Shown: one piece after another, positions 47,504 through 61,100 of the stretch | How the letters are laid out: every line of letters begins with the position of its first letter | Position numbering within the stretch: position 1 is the stretch's first letter | Source: Ziziphus jujuba | Taxonomy: Eukaryota; Streptophyta; Magnoliopsida; Rosales; Rhamnaceae | Direction of reading: 5' to 3' | DNA: 64,000 nucleotides | Assembly (NCBI RefSeq): GCF_031755915.1 | Contig: NC_083385.1 | Coordinates: 11,243,001-11,307,000, forward strand | Notes under the pieces: model-generated | What the model was told of the DNA's origin: nothing | Databases searched by the model: none | Seen by the model: only the letters and a program-made list of their open reading frames with translations | Made by a program: the position numbers and the translations under genes

Positions 47504-49484
47504 CTTTTTCTTTTATTTTCCTTTTGCTTTCTTTTTTATTTTATTTTGAACTTTCCCGGAAAATGAAAGAACGATGCTACAAAATTAATACACTCTGAAA
47601 AGATAAACAGGTAAGGAGTAAATATGCAATGCAACTATTTCTTAAGAAAACAAAAAAATAAATAAATAAAAGAAGAAAGAAAAAAGCACTGAAAATGGGA
47701 ACTTAAAGATAGAGAAGCAATAAACAAAAAAGGCAAAGAAGGACCGAGCTTTCAGAGGGAGAGAGAGATTTTTTTCATACTTTTTACAGAGCGGGAAACT
47801 TCAAAGGAGGAGACCCAGAAACACAAATGCCTGCATTTCTTTTTTGTTTATATCTCGAACAGCGTGAAAGAAAACAACAAAAGCTCACAGGAGAAGAAGA
47901 AGAGGAAAACGACGAGGTTTCGAGCTTGAACCGTCATCCAAGAAAAGCGTAACAGAGGGACAAACCACCCCCCAACTGTATTAAAATAATACAACCAACA
48001 ATAAAAATCCAAAAACACTTATAACACTTTTATTTATTACCCAAAAAACGTATTTTTCTGATTTTCATGAATAAAAAAAGGATGGCAAAACAGTGCAAAA
48101 GTTGTAGCGAGATAGATAGAGACAGAGACAGAGACATAGACACACACACTTTATCTCTCTCTCTCTCTCTTTCTCTTTCTCTGTCTCTCTCACTCCTAAA
48201 TCCTAATCTCTTTGTTTTAAAATTAAGTTCTTCTTCTTCTTCTTCTTCCCCAGCAGACACAGAGAGTGACCTGGCTTTTCGAAGCCTATTTGGTTGTCTG
48301 AAGCACTTTATGTGTTTCTTTCAGCCCGCTCTCATTATGAATTAACGTGCTCTTTCTCTCTTTTTTTTTCTTACTAAACTCACCTACCAAATTGAAATCT
48401 TATCAACTTTCTTTTTAATTATTGTTATTATTATTATTATTTTTTTTTTGGCTCTTCTTTGGATTCCCTTTTTAATTCCATAGTAAATTGCATTGGTATT
48501 TGTTAAAGCGCAAAGCCTAATTCAAATAGCTTTCTTGCATCTTTTACCTTATAAACATTTAAATTTTTAAAATTAGTTAAACAATATTTATTAATGCAAT
48601 AACTAAGTCGGTGAAATTTCAAAAACCTAAAGCTAAGTTCTATGCATTTAATAATAATACTAGAGTTAACCAACTTTATGTACCCAAAATTTAAACATCA
48701 TATGATATGTTATTTTTCTATTCGGATTTTGAATTTTTCAGTAATTTTCAATTATATGTCACATTACCTTTTTTGTTTTTTGTTTTTTTTCTTTTTTATG
48801 TCACATTGCTTCATAATAAAACATTGGTTTTTTTTGTTTTTTTATCCTTTTATTATTATTGTTATTATTTTTTTGAAGTGAAGTGGGGAGGAGTGGCAAT
48901 TTTAGTGGGAGAGGTAAAAAGAGTTTTGTTTGCACATGTGATGGCAACTAGGAAAGTAGATATATGTGAAAGTAGTTTTGGTGAATGAGGGACCATAAAT
49001 GGGGATCACTTATGCAATACTAAAATAACATTGGTAATGATAAGCAGATCATTAATAATATTTGGCTAATCTTTATTGTTGCATGCAATTAAATCTCTCT
49101 CACATTTATTTGATTGCGTATTTAATGGAATTTTTTAACAGAAATACCTTTATCAGTAAGCAAACACAACGTGCTAATTAATGATGCCCATTTCCACACT
49201 TCCCACTTGTCACCACCACATTCTGGATCTATTCTGTGTATTTATGTTGTAAATTCTTCACTTTTGCAATCTTGCCCTTATATTTTCAGGAATATTGGTT
49301 TCTATCACCATTTTTCTTGTTTTTTTCGAATTTAGTGGATAGAGGGGGAAAAAAAAGAAAAAGACAGAAGAGAAAACTAATTTCTTACTTTCCTTTACAT
49401 AAAGTTAAATTTAATTGAAATACATGAAATTTCATTTTTACTTTTTAGTTAAAATTCCTTCATATGTGTATATAATTTTATCTC
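47504..49484. other. Upstream region of the DUF547 gene and AT-rich DNA
   Basis: Read on the minus strand, the first several hundred bases are the likely 5' leader and promoter, with GA repeats (48150-48190) and a GAA-type tract (48231-48248). Beyond 48350 the sequence is AT-rich with no supported gene. Confidence 0.5.
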
Positions 49485-49492
49485 AATCAAAC
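49485..49492. repeat. Left 8-bp target-site duplication
   Basis: AATCAAAC before the hAT-type element, identical to 50040-50047. Confidence 0.8.
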
Positions 49493-50039
49493 TAGAAATG
49501 TGAATTTACCCCATACACTTCAAAAACCGCAATGCACCATTCCGTTTTTTCTTGAAAAATTGGAACCACAAGGCGAGCTTTGGATAAAACCTTAAGGCCT
49601 CAATCAGAGATAGGCCAGGATCGAGGAATAAAGAACTCATCCCGTATATATATTTACTTTTTTTTTTGTTTTTGTTTTTATATCTTTTATATTTGGATTA
49701 TTATATTTTTTAAGCATGTTTTTTATTATAATTGTAAATTTGATCCTTAATGTATTTTATTGTATTTTTATTATATTTTATTCATTTTATTTACATTTTA
49801 TTTATAAAAGAAATTTTTTTTATATAAATTTTTCAAAAAAATTATCTTAATTATAAAAAAAATAAATAAATGAGGAAAACCGCTCCGTCTCATCTCAATT
49901 GGGAAATCCTCATTCCTGCCCTGCCTTTAGAGAAATAAAGAAAACCGCGAGGACATAATGAAAATTTTTTTGCGAGGATAAGGACGGGAACGAAATTTTA
50001 AAAATCGGTCCGTCCTGTCCCACTCTGTTAACATTCCTA
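49493..50039. mobile_element. Non-autonomous hAT-type element (MITE), 547 bp
   Basis: Ends are TAGAAATGT and, read inward from the right, TAGGAATGT. Perfect 8-bp duplications AATCAAAC flank it. An 8-bp duplication with short TAG-type termini is typical of hAT elements. The right subterminal part is rich in GGGAC/GGTCCGTCCTGTCC-type motifs, as often seen in this class. There is no coding capacity. Confidence 0.8.
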
Positions 50040-50047
50040 AATCAAAC
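50040..50047. repeat. Right 8-bp target-site duplication
   Basis: AATCAAAC after the hAT-type element. Confidence 0.8.
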
Positions 50048-51385
50048 AATAAAAAGGTAGATTCTTTGTTGGTAATACTTTTTGAATATCCAAATTTTAT
50101 CATAAATGCATACATAAATAAATATAAGCAGGCTCTTATCATGTCAAATCTATGATTATTTAGATCTTTATAAAGTTAATTTTGGCTAAATAAGTTTTAA
50201 TATATTATTCGATTTATATTTAATTAATAATTAAATTTTAAATCTTCATTGATCAATAATTTGATCCAATGCTAATAATAAAAAGCAAGATATTAAAATT
50301 ATTAGATCAATTTAATATCAACCTAACTCTCTCTATATATATATAACTAAACTCCTATCAGGCTGATTTTACAATTTATCATTAAGATTTTTTTTTTCAA
50401 CTTTTATATCATTATAATGTTAAGATTAAAAATAATTATGATTATATATCCTTATAGAGTTGACTTTATTTAAATAGAGTTTTTCAAATCTTAACTTTTT
50501 GAATTAGAGTCGTCTACTTGGTTTTTTCTTGTTTATGCTTGTTTTACAATTTTAATCGTGAATTGTCAAATAAAAGATTTAAATTATAATTTTTGATGTA
50601 ATTCAAAAATAAAATTAATAATGGCAAATTTGATGCTAAAATTATTATTCGGCTTGATTAAGTCTAACATATACAAGGTGAGTATCGACATCTTCATCCT
50701 CCAAAATATTTATAATATGTATATATATATATAATTCTATACTCGTTAATGTCCTGCGTGATGCACCGAATAATTACATGAAAATAGTGAAATTTTCCAT
50801 TTTTTTTTTTTCAGAATTTTAAAGTCTCTCATTTTCTCTGCATATTCAATGCAAATGATTGCCAGAGACATGCAGAAGATGAAAACAAAATTTTTAAGCA
50901 ACCATTGACGTACTCCTCGAACTGTCTAATGGTTGCCATTTTTTTAATTGAAAACATCAAGCAGAAGTACGTGATTTACCCGGCATTTGCAAATTAATAT
51001 ATATATATATATTGAGTATCTAATTAAATGCGATAGGATTCTTTGTTACTTTTGTGGATTGAATGCGAGAAGAAACATACATATAACTAATCATCTCACA
51101 ATTATCGCTGCTTTTTTTTTTTTTTTTCCTTGATAAATATTAACTAATCATCTCAAAATACTCATAATTATCCGAGCTGGTACATACGGATTATATAAAC
51201 GAAACTGGTTGTATAATAAAATAATGTTGGAACATTTGAAGCTGCGCCATCAAGAAAGCAGATTAAACCCAAATTACAGTCAGATTTCAGCTGTAGCTGA
51301 ATGAAGGCTTGGTGTACTTAAAAACTCTTTATTTCAAAAAAGATCGAATGAAAAAAAAAAAAAAAAAGAGGCTAATTTTTTATAA
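50048..51385. other. AT-rich intergenic DNA
   Basis: No gene or clear element; short TA tracts near 50725 and 51000. Confidence 0.5.
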
Positions 51386-51900
51386 GGTTAATTGCACTTG
51401 AATACCTTGTAATTTAGAGAAAATTACATTTTCAGTTTTCAGATTTAATATTCCTCAACTTAGGCTTTCAAATTTCAATTTGTTTTATTTTGGAAAATTG
51501 GACTTTGACAAATAATGATAAATTTTAGTATTTGTCACAATAAATAATGATTATTAGCTCAATTTTTAATTAGAAACAGTTAATTCCATTATTTTGTATA
51601 TTAATAAGAGTAATTATTTAAATTGTTAACTATTATATAGATTTTATTAGTGATTATTCATTAACAGTGATAAATAATATTTTTCAATAATAATTAACAA
51701 TTTAAGCGTATAAAAATGTAATTTTAGAAAAAAAATTAAAATTGCAATAAATTAAAATTGAAGGGTTTTAATTTCGATGTTACCTCAAACAAAATCGATT
51801 GAAATTGAAAAAGTTTTGATAGCTGAAATTGAAACGTTTTAAATTTGAGAGTCAAAAATACAACTTTTCCAAACTATATAGCATTAAACTATAATTAACC
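51386..51900. mobile_element. Candidate MITE with GGTTAATT termini, 515 bp
   Basis: The left end starts GGTTAATTGCACTTGAATAC; the right end, read inward, starts GGTTAATTATAGTTTAATGC. The arms also share motifs of the CAATTTG and TTTGGAAAA type in inverted order. No target duplication could be found, so the superfamily is open. Confidence 0.5.
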
Positions 51901-54900
51901 CTGAAAACAAATTATAAAGAAAAAAGACAAGTGTTGAGTTATACATACAAATGATCAATAGCTAAACTATAGTACCTATTACCTTTTATTCCTTTAATTA
52001 ATTTTCTTAACGTAATGGATTATTATTAATTAATGTTTTCATCTTTTGGGGGAAGCAATCAAAAGGAGATGCATCGGGGTAATATCATTTTTCGAGTAAG
52101 AAAGTATCAAAAAATTGACAGAAAAAAAAATCCGGTAGATAAAAGTTTATCTAATATTATAAATTTATCTGTTATTTAATGTGGACCCTTAATAACATAT
52201 ATCTTGGGCAAAATTAAAATGTCTTGCAAAATTACCTAATCTGAATTTATTTAACCATATAATGCACCTAAAAAAATTCAGGCAAGCAAATAAGAAAGAA
52301 TGGATAAAATTGGACTTTGAGACACATTGGGGAATGCATGCATTGTTACAATAGATATAAGATACATATATATTTATTTATATATATATATAAAAATAAA
52401 TGGACCCAGTGACACGTTGCATACCATGAGGAACTGAGATTGCATTAATTTTCTAGTGTATTTCAGGTACTTTTCCAGCATCGCACAATTTGCATTCATT
52501 CTCTTTCAATCTCTCTATGTATCTATCGACTAATTAATGTGAAATTATTAATTTATTTTTGTATGAACCTTTTGTCGGGAGAAAAGCAAAGGTACTTCTA
52601 ACTCATTTCTGATAAGTTCATTTAGCATTTTTTGTTACTAATAATTTAATTTATATTTTAAGGGTTTTACAAGATCTTGTATGAAGGAAAGCATAAAGCT
52701 CAAAAGCTAGCGAGTGTGAAGTGGAACTTTAGCTTTTTATTTTATTTTATATTTTTTATATTCTTTTTAGTCTAAAGGCTTCTAATTAAAAGTTGAAGTG
52801 AAGCGAAGCTGAGTGTTTGTGGGGAACAACAGTCTGTGCACATTTTCATTTCTTGGGCTGAGCTGTTATAATGAATTGGAAGTCATGCGTCAATGCCATC
52901 CAAATAATCAATCATTGTACTTTCCTCAACAAATTTATCTATTTCCAATGTGTAATCTATTTTTAATCCTCAAACTAACTCACAATTTTACTTGAAAATC
53001 TAACATATATATATATATATATAGGAGGTGCATGGAAAAGTAAAAAGAACATATTTTCAACTGGACAAGAGACAGTCTATACAGTAAAATCCATCGTTTC
53101 TAAATTGAATTGGTATTTTACTATTTTTAAAAATTTATTTGTAAAATAAAAAATAAAAAAAAAATAAAAAAATGAAAAATAAAAAAGGTGTATGCTCCAA
53201 CTCGTACTGGGTACCAAACAAGTCCTAAATGTATATGATGTAGATCATGGATAGGGACCAGACATCTCATATATGCCTGATTGATTTAGTTGTTTATCCT
53301 TGCTTAGCTTATATCATATCGTAGCATATGACATTCACACATTTAGGCAAAAAGCCAATTTCCACTTTTCAAACCATTCACATAAAGACCCTATTTGATT
53401 AATTGGCTTATCCACCATTAACTTTGTTTCATAATTTACTAGCAGAGAGGATATATATATATATATATCTATATATTTTGTGGGGGGATTGTAGTATTAA
53501 TCCACTAAATTAACACTCTAGTTCTGGTTTTTTATTTAATTAATTAATCGCATCAATTTATATTATTATTATTATTATTTTATGTTAAGGGTAGAATATT
53601 CAAATTTGATATATTTTTTGAGGAATTAATGATTATTTATTGACATTTTCAAGATAAATTTTCTTTTTCATGATGTATTTTTCGATAAATTAATAATAAT
53701 TTGCTTACGTTTTAAGATAAATTTTCTTTTTCATGCTGAATGTGACCAAGGATTTTTTTTTTTTTTTTGTTGGTGAATGATTTATAAACGAGTAATGCTC
53801 TGTGCTTTTTTAACTTTTTTTTTTTTTGGTGATAAATAACTCATATTCTGGTCAGCGACGAGGATATTTATAGATTCCATTTCTATCAATATTGCAAAAA
53901 CTTTAGGAACTGAAATATTTGTAGAATTAAACACAGAATGTGAAAGGAAGCAGTTGGACAGTAAATTATAAAAACGAATATTTATTTAGGTATATACATC
54001 TTTTACATATTAGGTCGAAGTATATATATCTTATATATATATATATATGAGTGGTCCCAATTTATACATAGGGGGCAGTGTACCCACATAAAATTCTGGA
54101 GTAGTAGTGAGAGGAATGAGGATGAGGCCAAAAGCTAAAGGTGGAAGAATTGCAAGCTCAAGATTTAATGAAAAAAATAAAAAAGTCATAGACATTGCCA
54201 CATGCAAAAAGAGAAAGCTTCTCTTCTCCTTTCCTCTTCTCTCATTGGTGTGATTTAATGCTAGATTCTCTCTTGGGACTCATCGGTTGTGTTTGTGACT
54301 TGTGAGGTTATTTACAATTATCCTTTTCTTTGTTTTAAAAGGAAAAATCTCCTATACTTTTATTAATCTTTCTGTATTATAATATATTTCACAAACCACA
54401 AATTTAATTTATGAGTTGCCCGGCTAACCAAAAGATACCAAATTAGCTGGAGACTGAATATGACATAACACCTAAAAGTTTTTCCTGATCTCTGCAGTCA
54501 ATCAGCAGCTTACACGATATTTTAGATAACTTTCTTTTCAGATAATTAAACAAAAACAAAACAATGAACATTGATTAGAATATCTTTCCAACGAATCTTA
54601 TAATAGAAATTAAACGAAAACTTTAGAACTTTTTGGTGAATAAAAATGAGGAGGAAAAAAAAAAAAAAACTTTAGAACTTGTTTGTTTATATATTATACA
54701 TCTTTTTTATTTTATTTTTATTTTTTCTCAAAGGTTCTCGATCAAAACAAGTCATGGATGCCAAAGAAAATGAAAATATTGATACAAATGTTATTTTGGA
54801 TAGCCCTTTATGAGCGTTTAATTTACAAAACATTAAACATAGATGACAGCGCCAACCCAAACTGGGGGCCAAAAGAACTTGACCACCCTCTGTATGGGGA

Positions 54901-57323
54901 TTCATTTCAGGATCTCTATAATTATCATTATTATTATTTTTTTCCATTTGATACTCTTCAATTTTAAAAAGTTGCATTTTAATGATAAACTTTTAAATGT
55001 AAAAGAAACCATTACTTTCATTGAATTTTAGTCTAAATTTTTTTTTTATGTTTATTTTGTCCACTAAATAGTGAATTCTGGTGTATTTTAGGATAAATTA
55101 ATGATAAAAAAAATGAGAAAAATCAGTTTACTGTCAAAACATAGATAATCTTGACAGTTTCCGTTGACATTTAATCTGCCACTAAAATGCTAACTTTTTG
55201 AATTTATAAGGGTATCAAACTTTAAAAAAAAAATAAAAAAATGTAAATACCAAAAATGAAACTTCAAATTTAAAAAAATAAAAATAAAAAAATATGTAGA
55301 TGCCCGAAATGAAACTTTGTCCAAATTTAAAGATAGTAAAGTGTATTTAACCCTTTCTAAATAATATGGTCTGGAAAAATTTTCACAACGTCAGAGGAAT
55401 GTTATAATTTCTGGGTGGTATACAAAAAGTTTACCATCCGTATTCATTGCACTAAAAGTCTAAAACTACCCTTTACTTAGAATTATAATTAACTTGGGTG
55501 TGCAAACTCATCCGCAATCCATGCCATTAATGAGAAAGTCAATGCACATGATCCAGCAAACCACCATATCCAACATATTTCCTTGTACTTGGATACGAAA
55601 AAAAAAGAAAAACTAGCCATTTCAATCTTTGAAACAAATAGAGACATTGTTTGCTTAAGGACATTTAGAGGGACCCCCACGTTGATGGTAACCAATATGA
55701 CATGATCTATATGGAGTCCTCCAGCTGTATATGTGGTCCAAATTAGTATACCCTACGAATTTCTGGACCACGTGCCTTTTTCTCAGGTCCTCTTCATCTC
55801 AGAAACGATCATTGAGTTTATAAGAACCAAGCTTTTTATCAAAACATTTTATAGACACGGTTTTCATCAATTAGCATCAAACACAACATACTACAAAAAG
55901 GAAAAAAATAAAAAAATAAAAAAAAATCTCCCTTTATTCTTCTAGATTTGATTGCTAAAAACCATTGAGACTTTTTGGTTCTGTAAGGTAGGCTATCTTG
56001 GTTTTTTGGGTGAATTTGTAAGGTGGCCATTGGAAGGTCACTATTTGAAGCCCCTGTTATGTTATATATAGCATTTGGCAGCCAGCTCTAGTGACAAATA
56101 GTTGCATATGGGATTTTGCCATGCCAGCTCTTTGTGCCTAAAAAATAAAAAATGGTCCCTAAACTTGCATATCCCATCATTGTTATGCAAAATGGAGTCT
56201 TTAGTCCTTCCAATTAGTTTGCTTTTTATACCTTCCTTCTTCCATTGCCAGCACTCAGCATGAATACCTACACGGGGCTATCGTTCTCTCTCGTCGTTGT
56301 CACATTTCATGGTGAGGAAGTTTCTGTCTCATCTATTATCTGTACGTTTCCGAGTTTATTATAGCCTTTAGTGATCAGTAAATATTTGGTTGTGTAAGGT
56401 GGGCATTGTTAATGTGAAAGTTACAGCAATCTGATCATTTTCATACACCAAAATGATTTTTTTTTTTTTTTTTTCCCCCTCTCATGCAGACTCTACATCA
56501 TGACTAATAATTAAATTCCTCAAATGAAATAACTGCGTACACAAGGTATATTGGTCACTTTCACATGGCTAGCTAATCAATGGAGTACTTTCTTTATCCA
56601 TAGAAGATGGTAAATGAAGGTATTGACCGTTATAGATGCATTCATTTTCCTTATCTGTCTTTCTTTTGTTTTGGTTAGTAACATTAAGCCGTACATATAG
56701 GAATTGGAACTTGCTATTGAATGCTATGCAACGAAGAAAAGCTCTTCTTTTCTTATCCCCAGTTTCCGCTTTTCTATGTGGAACATAACTAATAGTAGAT
56801 TATAGCGGAGGAAAATTTGTGCAAAACTTGAAAACTAGTGGTTCTCTCTCAGAAAACCTGTGGCTCAGATTGATTAGTTATGATTTATGATATCAAGTCC
56901 ATTGGATCATCAGGCTGAACGAGAGGCTATCTGTGGAAAATAAACCAACAGGTGCTTTGCTTAGATTGTTTACAACATAATAAAGTTCATTGAAAACAAT
57001 AATCTGAGGTCTAGTTACAGACAAACGCCAGATACATAAATTAGTATTAAACTTCAACATCTTTTTTGCAGTTCGTGTTGAATTTCCAGTGGCTAGTATG
57101 ATCCTACATATATAAAAGAAGAGACAAAACAGCCAAAAACAAAAGGTTGGTGAGACAAAAAAAACCCATATGTGCCTCTCTTATTTGTGTTGTGTAACAT
57201 ATGTTCTGCTCCACCACCACCAATACACTAAATTAAACCCAGATCTTCTGCCATAATACTTCATTATCGAAGAAACACACGGCCACATTAAAGGTATATG
57301 TCATCTACAAGTGAACGGGAAAT

Positions 57324-57359
<36 letters not shown>

Positions 57360-58139
57360 CAATAGTTAAGTTATTCATAGATTCAAGTGGATGTTTTGGA
57401 GGGTAAGAACAGAGAGGAGAAAAGCAGGGCTTTTTGATTTTTTTTTTTTGGTAAATGAGAAAAGCAAGGCTTAAAGAATGAGCCCGTTAGCAAACTAGAC
57501 TCCCTATTAAGGGCCTATTAATTGTTAGACCTACAATCACAAAATCTTTCATTTCCACCAGTGAGAAGGTATTTGGGAAAACAAACTCCTTCACATTAGA
57601 TGCTTATTCAGTGGTCTCACTTTCAAAAGTTAAATTAATTTTTTCTTCGTCTTTAATGCCTTTTATTTTTGTGATGTTAAATTGGCTCATTTGTCAATCC
57701 CTACAATTCGTTGAGCCCCAAATTTACCTGTTTGACCACGGGTACAGAGATCTTTTTTAACTCAATGGGTCTAGAAATTTGAAGATTCGACTGCTATAGA
57801 AGTTCTCAAATGGTTCATATGCTGCAATTTGTAGCACAAATACTTCCATCACAAAGATTTTTGACGCCCCCAAAATTCTAGTCACTTTCATTAGTAAATA
57901 GTGAATAGCAAACTATCGTTTCGTTGATCTAAGCTTGTGAGGATACCCATGGGAATTTTCATTGTCAAAAAGCGTGTTCAACTAAATTCTATATAGGATT
58001 GCTTTTCGCTAATTGAGGAAAACTAGAATAAGTCAGTGTAGAGAGATATACTGAGATGCTATAAGGTTCCTTCAACCTAATGCAAGCTAAAGGGTGATAC
58101 AGCTGCAGCGAAAAGTAGCAAATTATTAGTAATTTTTCA
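51901..58139. other. Gene-free AT-rich intergenic DNA and 3' flank of the TMEM131-like gene
   Basis: More than 6 kb with no supported coding region. Open frames are short, lack motifs and run through T-rich or A-rich sequence. TA tracts occur near 52370, 53000, 53450, 54035 and 57330. A CACGTG G-box core lies at about 55769-55774. Less AT-rich patches near 52800-52930 and 55480-55830 show no recognisable gene. The last few hundred bases are probably 3' untranslated region. Confidence 0.5.
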
Positions 58140-61100
58140 TTAACCCTCTAGATGGAAACAACTTACAGATCTTGATTGAGACTTTTTCATGAGGGTTTGT
58201 GGGCCCTTTACAAAGAAGCTTTCAGAGTCATTCTCTGAAACCCTGCAGAATGGAGACCTGAGATCCTTTGAACTACCCATCAAATGAAGTCTAGAGAAAT
58301 GGTCACCCCAGATATCATATGTGTATTGATCCCCAAGCTGTTCCTTCTCGTCTGCTCGGATGTTTTTCTGGTCATAAAGCTTGGACCCAGGAGCACGAGC
58401 ATGTGGAGCCATAGAGGAAGTTGAAGCCAAAGGAGAGGAAGATGGCAGCACATTTGAGCTTGGCCTACTAGCGCTAGGAAAAGTGGCAGAAGGCAACAGA
58501 ACAGGCTTACTGACAGTTCTTTTTGGCGCTGAAGGCTGCTCCTTAGTGTTAACAAATGACTCAGTACCATGGAACCTTGTAGTAACCTTGGGATCAGATA
58601 CATTTTTCTCAGGGACAGATTCGGAAGCATCACTCTTCTGACAGTGCCGGTTGGCCACTTCATTATATGAATTCTGACCTTCAACAGCTTGGTCCATATC
58701 AAGAGATTGTGGCCAGATATGTTTGGGTATTACAGATGTGACTGGAGATAAAGGAGATGAAGGTGTTGAATTTCCACTTTGACTACTTGAAACTTCAAAC
58801 AGTCCAGTAAGCTTATTACCAGCACCCTTTCTCTTCCTCCGCTTTCGTCCCTTCTCCTTCTCAGTTTTAATCGTGAGATTACCAGTTTGGGATGTTTCTT
58901 GCATGTCAGAATTCTTAACAGGTAAAGATTGTGACAGCACAGAGGGCAACTTTCTTTCTTTCTCTGAATGTGAAAAATTATTCTCATGTCCATTATCCTC
59001 TGGAGTTGCTTTTGCACATTGTTCAATATTTCCTTGCTCTGGTGCTCCAACCCAACCGCCAGTATATTTACCAACAGATGCCTGAATTGAAGATTTCTTT
59101 ATCAAACTTTCCATCTCAGCCGACATAGAAAACTTACAGTTTCTATGGTCAAGCATACCAGAACATTTTCCTGTACTCCTTGCAGTGGTAGCCATAGAAT
59201 TCTTGTGACTTTTGCACAAACAATCATAGCAGAACCAGGCCAACACTTGAGGAAATATGAACCAAAATATTAGAAACATTAAAGACACAGCAAGAATAAT
59301 TGCTGAAGTGTGTTTCTTGATACGCATCCACAACACTGATTTATTACAGATATTGAGCACATAAATAGGAAGGCTTGCCTTCATGGGTATTACAAGAATA
59401 CCAGTAGCCAAGGCCAGCTCAAGATCTCGATGAATTGTAGCTGCTGAAAAATCAGTCTGGTAAGATATAAGAAGCTTTGACAACTCTCCAGGTTCAATAG
59501 CAAATCCTTTACATGTGTGTACCATAAACCCATCCAACCCGCACTCTTTTCCAGATACTTTGATTTTTCTCACCTCCAGTGGCAAGTCTCCTGTATTCTT
59601 GGCATAGAACTCTTTCAATAGTAAAGGCGAACAGGCAAAAGAGGTTCCTTCCATCTGAACTAACATATCCGGAGGAGAAATATTGATAGGAATTGGCAAG
59701 CTGAAGTTAAACTCAATGCTTTGAACAGGCTCAGATCCTTCAAACAAGAGTAGAGAAAGTGATCCTCCATACCCCCTCAAAGATAACCACTCAACGCCAG
59801 AAAGATTGTTTCTTATCAGGGCTGAACTTCTCCACCAACATCGATTTGAAGGATGGAACAATATTGGCCCAAGAGATGCCCTACCATAAGGTTGAACATA
59901 AACCTCTGTCAGTGCACTCTCTGCTATTGAGAACCCATACCTACTTGGTCTAGTTGATTCATAATAAACCAAACTACCAGATGAAGGTGGCTGTATTAGA
60001 CCATGTGTGTCCTTGCACTGATCAATAATCTCACCTGAGTTCAGGATAAGCTGCATAACAACCGGTTGTTCACTGGGATTCTTAACAGAAATCCACTTAG
60101 ATTGATGATTTCCAACCTGAACCATTGGGAACAATACCTCATGATCATCAAGCACAGACATGCCTCTTCTTGTTCCATGAGATTTCCAGTTTTCTAGCAC
60201 CAAATCATCTGCTTCTGCCGTCTCCAGTGCCTTACATATATAAGTTCAGAGAAGCATCTCGGTTATTGTGGAAATTGATACTGTATATGTAAATAATATA
60301 AATTGAAAACATATAAGTTCAAAAAATTTTCAAAGCCTATAGAACCTAAATTGCAGCCAATTGTATCTTCCAGCTCTGTCATTAAGGTCAATGAAATAAT
60401 TACTAAGGGAACTCACAACCAGCCCAAAGAAAATATTGTTATTCCAATATAATAAATACATACATATATGATTCTCTTACAGAGATAGAAAGGAAAAATT
60501 ATTAGAAAAACAACATCAGGTAGAGAAGAGAACAAAATATATCGAGGAAGTAAATATGCCGCTTCTAAATAATCAGTTCAAGTTCAAAGAGAATATGCCA
60601 CTACTTCCAAACAACCTATACTCAAACATGCCCAGTCACATTCTTGTTCCATGTTAAAAGTTGAAGTCCAATAATATCCTATACACCATACAGAACACAG
60701 GAAGAAAGAATTGAAAGGCTGATGTAGTTCATAAGTGAGAATCATGGATACCTAAGTAGCTAAATACAGAGCAGAACACGCATACCTTGATCTTTGATGA
60801 CACGATGCCACTGTCTATGGGCACTGTCCTTGTATTTCCAGATTTTCGCTGTTGCAGATGACTTTTATATCCAACAGAAGAATCCTTCCAATTTCTTGAA
60901 CAAATATGAAATATTTCCTTGCAAGGAATTTCAATCTGAGAACCAGTTGAGTCATTTGTCTGTATTAATAATTTACAGTTCTTGTACATATTGGATACAT
61001 CAGGTGGAAACTCTAATGAACTAGTACAAGTAACAACAGCGACTCGTGTATCAGTTCCAGGGAAAAGTAGCAAGTTTTCCATGTATTTGATATGGAAAAC

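Noticed and set aside
54683..54977. Overlapping 94- and 96-codon frames on both strands
   Set aside because: AT-rich intergenic sequence; neither product has a motif, and mutual overlap suggests chance.
47504..58139. A hidden gene in the 10-kb gap
   Set aside because: Both strands were scanned for plausible exons; only short, AT-biased frames without domain motifs were seen.
58280..58702. 140-codon minus-strand frame overlapping the TMEM131-like last exon
   Set aside because: Out-of-phase shadow of the real gene, which runs uninterrupted through here.
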